Shown piece after piece: positions 59,022 through 64,000 of a stretch of DNA of 64,000 nucleotides. The notes under the pieces were generated by a model. It saw only the letters and a program-made list of their open reading frames with translations. It did no database searches and was not told the DNA's origin. The position numbers were made by a program, and so were the translations under genes. Numbering within the stretch: position 1 is the first letter of the stretch; every line of letters begins with the position of its first letter. The stretch is from Larkinella soli (lineage in GTDB: Bacteria; Bacteroidota; Bacteroidia; Cytophagales; Spirosomataceae), in assembly GCF_003703975.1 (NCBI RefSeq), contig NZ_QTJY01000002.1:434001-498000 (forward strand), written 5' to 3'.

Positions 59022-59978
59022 ATGAGTGACATTCTGTATGATGAAATTCCGTCCCTCGATCTGGCGGATTTTACGTCGGGTGACCCGGAGCGGAAAGCGA
59101 AATTTGTGCAGGACCTGGGGGCCGCCTTCAATAACATCGGTTTCGTAGCGATCAAAAACCACGGCCTTACCGGGGACCTGACCACCCGGCTTTATGATTC
59201 GGTTAAAACGTTTTTCCAGGCCGAGGATGCCGTAAAACAGAAGTATGAATTTCCTGAACTGCACGGCCAGCGCGGGTATGTCGGCAAGAATAAGGAAACC
59301 GCCAAGGGCTTCAAGGTGGCTGACCTGAAGGAGTTTTACCATGTCGGACAACCCGAGCCGATCGACGGCATGCCGGAGAACGTTTTTCCGGAAGAATTTC
59401 CGCAGTTCCGGGAAGACACCCTCACCACCTACCGGACGCTGGAGAACGCCGGCCGTCAGTTGCTCCGGGCCATCGCCCTTTACCTCGGCCTCCCGGAAGA
59501 CTATTTTGAAGATAAGGTGGATCACGGCGACAGCATACTGCGGGCCATCCACTACTTCCCGCTGAACCCCGACCTCGTGCCCGAAGGCGCCGTCCGTGCG
59601 GCCGCCCACGGCGACATCAATCTGATCACCCTGCTGATGGGAGCCAGTGCGGAAGGGCTGGAGGTGCTTCGTCGCGACGGCAAGTGGATTCCCATTACCG
59701 CCCTGCCCGACCAGGTGATCGTCAACGTCGGCGATATGCTCGACCGGCTGACGAACCACAAGCTGAAATCGACCATTCACCGGGTCGTCAACCCGCCCCG
59801 GGAGAAGATGAACAGCCCCCGGTATTCGATTCCGTTTTTCATGCATCCCCGGGGCGACATGGACCTGACCTCCCTCGAAAGCTGCATCACCCAGGAATCC
59901 CCGCAACTTTACGAAAACCTGACCGCCGGACAATTCCTCGACGAACGGCTGCGGGAACTGGGCCTGAAGAAAAGCTGA
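59022..59978 (+). CDS. Isopenicillin-N-synthase-like 2-oxoglutarate/Fe(II) oxygenase
   Basis: 318 residues from the ATG at 59022 (MSDILYDEIPSLDLADF). N-terminal DIOX_N part with NNIGFVAIKNHG, then the double-stranded beta-helix with Fe ligands His and Asp in AAHGDINLITLL, His in STIHRVV, and Arg in RYSIPFF for the cosubstrate. The family covers IPNS, ethylene-forming and many 2OG enzymes; no peptide synthetase lies nearby, so the substrate is open. It starts about 58 bp after the repeat element. Confidence 0.9.
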   Translation: MSDILYDEIPSLDLADFTSGDPERKAKFVQDLGAAFNNIGFVAIKNHGLTGDLTTRLYDSVKTFFQAEDAVKQKYEFPELHGQRGYVGKNKETAKGFKVADLKEFYHVGQPEPIDGMPENVFPEEFPQFREDTLTTYRTLENAGRQLLRAIALYLGLPEDYFEDKVDHGDSILRAIHYFPLNPDLVPEGAVRAAAHGDINLITLLMGASAEGLEVLRRDGKWIPITALPDQVIVNVGDMLDRLTNHKLKSTIHRVVNPPREKMNSPRYSIPFFMHPRGDMDLTSLESCITQESPQLYENLTAGQFLDERLRELGLKKS

Positions 59979-60155
59979 ATCGTTCGTTTTAAGGCTGAAC
60001 AGGGCGGAGAGAGGTTGGAGGAGACCGGCAGGGCCGAATACTCAACGGTTTGAATGACAAGTTCAATCGAACCGTTTGTGTTGGTATTTTCGGATGCGTA
60101 TATTGCTGCAACCAACGGCCTCTCTGCCTGAAAGCCTACCGTCTGAAAAAAACGT

Positions 60156-61367
60156 ATGGCATCCTACCTCCCCACTCTGCCTCCCATCGCACCGGTTCGG
60201 CGCATACGTTACCTTATTTTCCTGAAAGACGTTCTGATCCTGGCCCTGACCACCTTCGGCGGGCCGCAGGTGCACCTGGCGATGATGCTCGACCGGCTCG
60301 TGACGCTCCGGCGGTATGTGACCGAAGCCGAACTGATGGAGCTGAACGCGCTCTGCCAGATTCTGCCCGGTCCTACCTCCACTCAAACTATCACGGCGGT
60401 CGGTTTCAAGATCGGCGGGCCGAATCTGGCCTATCTGACGGTCCTGATCTGGGCGCTGCCGAGTGTGCTGATCATGCTGGCCGTCGCCCTGGCCATGTAC
60501 TACATCGAGCAGCGTTCGATCTCGCTGGGCTTTACCCGCTTCATTCAGCCGATGGCGGTGGGATTTCTGATCGTGGCCGGTTACCGCATCGCCCGGAAGG
60601 TGATTCGGAACCAGATGGGGCTGGTGCTGGCGGTCATTTCCGTCCTGGCCGCCTACGCCTTCCCTTCCCCTTACATTACACCCATCGTGATCGTAGCCGG
60701 CGGGCTGGCGACCGCGTTCAGCTACCGGAAGCAGGAGATGATGGAGAAAACCCCCATCCGGATTCAGTGGGCCAACTTCTTTCTGTGGCTGGGCGTCCTG
60801 ATCGGCGCGGCCATCCTCGGGGCGGTCACCAAATCGCTGCCCGTGCGGCTCTTCGAGAACTTTTACCGCAACGGCAGCCTGGTGTTCGGGGGTGGGCAGG
60901 TGCTGACGCCCATGCTATACAACGAGTTCGTCGAATTCAAACGGTATCTGACTCCGCAGGAATTCCTGTCGGGGCTGGCCATCGTCCAGGCGACGCCGGG
61001 ACCGGTATTTTCATTTGCCTCCTACATCGGCGCCCTGGCGATGCGGGATGACGGGGTGAGCGGCCAGATTCTCGGCGGCTTCATGGCGACGGCCGGTATC
61101 TTCCTGCCCGGTACGTTTCTGATCTTCTTCGTGTACCGGTTCTGGAATCAGCTGAAACGGTACCGGGCCGTTCGGGCGTCGCTGGAGGGCATCAATGCCG
61201 CCAGCACCGGGCTGACGGCTGCGGCCGCCATTTCCCTATTTCAGCCCATGTCGACCAACTGGATTTCGGTGCTGGTCGTCGTCACGACGATCCTCCTGCT
61301 GGAATACAGCAAAATACCGCCTTACGTGCTGATTCTGGGCGGGTTATTCGCCGGCTTCCTTTTCTGA
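60156..61367 (+). CDS. Chromate transporter (ChrA-type)
   Basis: 403 residues with two homologous CHR domains of about five to six helices each. The first has ALTTFGGPQVHLAMM and CQILPGPTSTQT, the second LVFGGGQVLTPMLYNEF and VQATPGPVFSFASYIGAL, the paired GGxxxH/PGP motifs of the family. Such proteins extrude chromate in exchange for sulfate, although many homologues have no shown resistance role. Convergent with the ABC exporter 5 bp away. No chrB-like regulator adjacent. Confidence 0.92.
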   Translation: MASYLPTLPPIAPVRRIRYLIFLKDVLILALTTFGGPQVHLAMMLDRLVTLRRYVTEAELMELNALCQILPGPTSTQTITAVGFKIGGPNLAYLTVLIWALPSVLIMLAVALAMYYIEQRSISLGFTRFIQPMAVGFLIVAGYRIARKVIRNQMGLVLAVISVLAAYAFPSPYITPIVIVAGGLATAFSYRKQEMMEKTPIRIQWANFFLWLGVLIGAAILGAVTKSLPVRLFENFYRNGSLVFGGGQVLTPMLYNEFVEFKRYLTPQEFLSGLAIVQATPGPVFSFASYIGALAMRDDGVSGQILGGFMATAGIFLPGTFLIFFVYRFWNQLKRYRAVRASLEGINAASTGLTAAAAISLFQPMSTNWISVLVVVTTILLLEYSKIPPYVLILGGLFAGFLF

Positions 61368-61372
61368 CTCCC

Positions 61373-63235
61373 TTACTGATAGCCCCGGGCCTGCAACTGA
61401 AACAGTTCGGCATACCGGCCGTCCTTTTCGAGCAGCTCGCTGTGGCTGCCGATTTCGAGCAGGTTACCACCTTCCAGCACCAGAATCCGGTCAGCCATCC
61501 GAACCGTCGAGAACCGGTGGGAGATGATCACCGACGTTTTTCCTTCCGTCAGACGGGCAAACCGCTGAAAGACTTCGTATTCGGCCCGGGCGTCCAGCGC
61601 AGCCGTCGGTTCGTCGAGGATGAGCACCTGCGCGTCGCGCATATAGGCCCGGGCCAGCGCCACTTTCTGCCACTCCCCCCCCGACAACTCCACGCCCTTT
61701 CCGAAACTTCGGCCCAACTGCTGCTCATAGCCGCCTTCCAGCTTGGCGATGACGGAATCGGCCAGACTGCGTTCCGCCGAGGTCACGATCCGGGGCTGAT
61801 TGGTCCGCTCATCGATGTCCCCGACGGCGATGTTGATACCGGCGGACATCTTGAACCGGACATAATCCTGAAAGATCACACTCACGTTCCGACGCAGATC
61901 GAGAAGGTCGTAATCTCTCAGGTCGTGACCGTCGAGCAGGATACGCCCCTCCGTCGGGTCATACAGCCGCGCCAGCAGCTTGACCAGGGTGGTTTTGCCG
62001 GCCCCGTTCTCACCCACCAACGCCAGCTTTTCGCCGGGAGCGAGGGTAAAACTCAGGTTGCGAAGCGCCCAGCGATGGCTGTTGGTGTATTTGAAACCGA
62101 CATCCTCAAAGACGAAGCCCTGCCGGATTTTTTCAGGAAACCGCAACGGCTTTGTCGGAGAGTGAATGAGAGGCCGGATCTGGAAAAAATCGAACAAATC
62201 CTGAAGATAAACGGCTTCCTGGGTCAGGCTGCTGAACTGGAGAAGGATGCCCTCCATCGAGGCCCGCAGCTGCCGGAAGGAACCGGCCAGAAAGGTAAGA
62301 TCCCCGATGGAGATGGAACCGCTGATGGCGCGGGCCACGATCCAGAGGTAGGCGCCGTAATAACCGGCCGTACCGACCGCCGTCAGAACCGTTCCCCAGC
62401 CGGCCCGCCGGATCGAGAGTGCCCGGTTTTTCAGGTAATATTGCCACGAAAGCGTCCGGAAGCGATCGACCAGAAAATCCGACAACCCGAAGATTTTCAC
62501 CTCCTTGGCCGTTTCGTCCGATGCGCCGACGAACCTCAGGTAGTCCAGCTCACGCCGTTCGGGGGTCCAGCTTCGGGAGAGGGAATAGCTTTGCTGGTTG
62601 AAGTAATTGTCGCCGATGAAGGCGGGCGTGACGGCCAGCAGTAACAGGACCAGAAGCCAGGGGTTGAATACTGCCAGACCGGCCGCAAGGAACCCGATCG
62701 AGATGATTTCCTGTGCCTGATTGAACACCCCGGAAAGCAGAAAGGACCGGCCGGTGGTCTGTCGGCGCGCCCGTTCGAGCTTGTCGTAAAAGGTGGCGTC
62801 CTCAAACTGTTCGAGGTCGAGGGTGGCCGCATGTTCCATCAGCCGGACGGACGTCCGGTTCGTGACAAGATCGCCCAGGAGGCCGTCGAGGAGGCTGGTC
62901 AGCCGCCCCAGCGCGGTCGAAAGAATCGCCAGGGCGAATTCGGCTCCTACCAGCAACCACAGGTAGTTCGTATCGGCTTCGGCACCGGCCGGCCGGCCGG
63001 TGGCCAGCCGCACGACTTCGTCGATCACCAGTTTCCCGATATAAAGCGTAAGGGCCGGTATGGCGGCCCGGACCAGTCTTACGAGAGCGTTGCCGATAAA
63101 CAAACCCGGAGAAGCCTGCCAGACCATCCTGAAGAAGGCCGGCAGGTTGGAAAGGGCGCTTAGCCGGTCGCGCCAGTTCAGTGTTTTTTCAGTATTATTT
63201 TCAGATGGATTAGCTGGTTTTGAAGACTTTGCCAT
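61373..63235 (-). CDS. ABC exporter, fused permease and ATPase
   Basis: 620 residues from the ATG at 63235 (63241 adds two residues). Six-helix membrane domain (about 45-345) and ATPase domain with Walker A GENGAGKTTLVK, signature ELSGGEWQKVALARAY, Walker B QVLILDEPTAALDA and switch His in VIISHRFSTVR. Half-transporter of the MsbA/lipid or peptide-export type that works as a dimer. The substrate is unknown; it is not next to the RiPP-like operon (18 kb away), but is one candidate exporter. Confidence 0.93.
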   Translation of the reverse strand: MAKSSKPANPSENNTEKTLNWRDRLSALSNLPAFFRMVWQASPGLFIGNALVRLVRAAIPALTLYIGKLVIDEVVRLATGRPAGAEADTNYLWLLVGAEFALAILSTALGRLTSLLDGLLGDLVTNRTSVRLMEHAATLDLEQFEDATFYDKLERARRQTTGRSFLLSGVFNQAQEIISIGFLAAGLAVFNPWLLVLLLLAVTPAFIGDNYFNQQSYSLSRSWTPERRELDYLRFVGASDETAKEVKIFGLSDFLVDRFRTLSWQYYLKNRALSIRRAGWGTVLTAVGTAGYYGAYLWIVARAISGSISIGDLTFLAGSFRQLRASMEGILLQFSSLTQEAVYLQDLFDFFQIRPLIHSPTKPLRFPEKIRQGFVFEDVGFKYTNSHRWALRNLSFTLAPGEKLALVGENGAGKTTLVKLLARLYDPTEGRILLDGHDLRDYDLLDLRRNVSVIFQDYVRFKMSAGINIAVGDIDERTNQPRIVTSAERSLADSVIAKLEGGYEQQLGRSFGKGVELSGGEWQKVALARAYMRDAQVLILDEPTAALDARAEYEVFQRFARLTEGKTSVIISHRFSTVRMADRILVLEGGNLLEIGSHSELLEKDGRYAELFQLQARGYQ

Positions 63236-63372
63236 ATCCACAGTACAAGCCCGAAATTATTTTGGTTCATAGATGAGATTTAATTCCCATTTAATAGGAA
63301 AGTCGGGGAAGGGGTGCAATTTAGGATCAATGAAAGTTTTAGGAATACAAACCTGATGAGGATCCCTCAGCT

Positions 63373-63885
63373 ATGAAAGAGAATTCATTTGCCTCCGCTT
63401 TTGAACGATTCGCCAATAAAGTCACCAAACTGGCCGGAAGTTCAACCGCCTTTTTCATTGCCTTACTTACGGTCATTGTATGGCTGGCCTGCGGGCCTAT
63501 TTTTCACTACTCCGACACCTGGCAGCTGGTGATCAATACCGGTACGACCATTATCACCTTCCTGATGGTTTTTCTCATTCAGAAGAGCCAGAATAAAGAC
63601 TCGATGGCGATTCAGCTGAAACTGAATGAGTTGCTGGCCTCCCAGGACGGTGCCAGCAACCGCCTGCTCAACATTGAAGACTTATCCGAGGAAGAGCTTA
63701 TCGCGCTGCACCGTTATTTCCAGATTCTGGTGCAGAAGGCCAGAAAGGACGACAACATTACGGCCTCCCACTCCATCGAGGAAGCGGAGGAGCGGCATGA
63801 AGAAAAGATGATCGACCATCAGAAAGACAAAGCCCGGCGGCATCAGAAAACCAAAACCGCGGGAGCCGGTCAGATCAGCCGGTAG
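63373..63885 (+). CDS. Low-affinity iron permease-family protein
   Basis: 170 residues. Two membrane helices (about 24-45, AFFIALLTVIVWLACGPIF, and 54-71, VINTGTTIITFLMVFLIQKS), then SQNKDSMAIQLKLNELLASQ, the family-typical segment of Fet4-type low-affinity iron permease domain proteins, and a charged helical tail rich in Lys, His and Glu. Iron transport by bacterial members is not well shown. Its stop overlaps the 3' end of the convergent truncated gene by 11 bp. Confidence 0.85.
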   Translation: MKENSFASAFERFANKVTKLAGSSTAFFIALLTVIVWLACGPIFHYSDTWQLVINTGTTIITFLMVFLIQKSQNKDSMAIQLKLNELLASQDGASNRLLNIEDLSEEELIALHRYFQILVQKARKDDNITASHSIEEAEERHEEKMIDHQKDKARRHQKTKTAGAGQISR

Positions 63886-64000
63886 TTCCGGTATTCTCCG
63901 ATGCGCCGGCCGGTCAGGTTCTCGATCACCTTCAGGACCCGGTTTTTTGGGGAAAGCCTTTTCTGCCGGATGTCGAAGTCGAATTGCCAGTCCATGCGCC
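63875..64000 (-). CDS. 3' end of an unidentified gene, cut by the window edge
   Basis: The minus strand reads open from the window end to a TGA at 63875-63877. The visible part includes DWQFDFDIRQKRLSP, KNRVLKVIENLTG and RRIGEYRNYRLI at the C-terminus. Its codon use fits the rest of the window, but too little is present to assign a family. Confidence 0.5.

Overview
The window reads as a chromosome segment from a fairly GC-rich member of Bacteroidota, order Cytophagales (Spirosoma/Larkinella-like). The evidence is the repeated -7 box TAnnTTTG with an upstream TTG typical of this phylum, the PorT-type barrels, GSCFA protein, DUF3179 and alpha-E proteins, the rpsF-rpsR-rplI and clpS-recR pairs, and many short, tightly packed transcription units. 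No rRNA, tRNA, insertion sequence, prophage or CRISPR array was seen. Genus-level placement is inference.

Layout. 1-4.6 kb is a signalling block: a hybrid sensor kinase (cut by the window edge), two single-domain receivers, an NtrC-type sigma-54 activator and an outer-membrane barrel. 4.6-7.3 kb is mostly non-coding and rich in signals: inverted repeats TCTACA-N2/3-TGTAGA, sigma-54-like promoters, two YtxH genes, RNA-like hairpins, and two promoters carrying phased TTTAAC arrays ahead of an OmpR-type regulator/kinase pair (7.3-9.4 kb). 9.5-25 kb is housekeeping: MarC, a class V aminotransferase, aroQ, a XerC/D recombinase, methyltransferase, SixA phosphatase, prfC, pepT, SDR, an enlarged D-Ala ligase-like ATP-grasp, NifU-like, Mrp, GSCFA and three ribosomal proteins. 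24.9-31.2 kb is a long same-strand run (YggS, DUF423, cytochrome c, a Pro/Glu-rich protein with a possible HolD-like domain, an ethanolamine-type permease, two coiled-coil membrane proteins). 31-34 kb holds NIPSNAP, alpha-E and barrel proteins.

34-40 kb encodes the GlgE-type alpha-glucan route (glgE, maltokinase, glgB) as one minus-strand unit. Divergent from it, 40.3-44.5 kb is the most interesting locus: a four-gene plus-strand operon with a 254-residue Cys-rich precursor-like protein (eleven cysteines at a five-residue pitch), an aminoglycoside-phosphotransferase-like kinase, a HopA1-family protein and a LanC-like cyclase with its zinc ligands. Kinase plus HopA1 plus LanC is the logic of class V-like lanthipeptide synthesis (phosphorylate Ser/Thr, eliminate, cyclise on Cys), so this is a strong candidate for a new Bacteroidota RiPP system.

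44.5-54.2 kb is an envelope-protein region (barrels, lipoproteins, DUF3179, a vanadium-haloperoxidase/PAP2-like lipoprotein, a sodium:solute symporter). 54.3-64 kb carries clpS-recR, a serine hydrolase, diheme cytochrome, exported superoxide dismutase, 2OG-Fe(II) oxygenase, chromate transporter, ABC exporter and a low-affinity iron permease-like protein. Several extragenic inverted-repeat elements (about 5.4, 33.2 and 58.9 kb) sit between genes.
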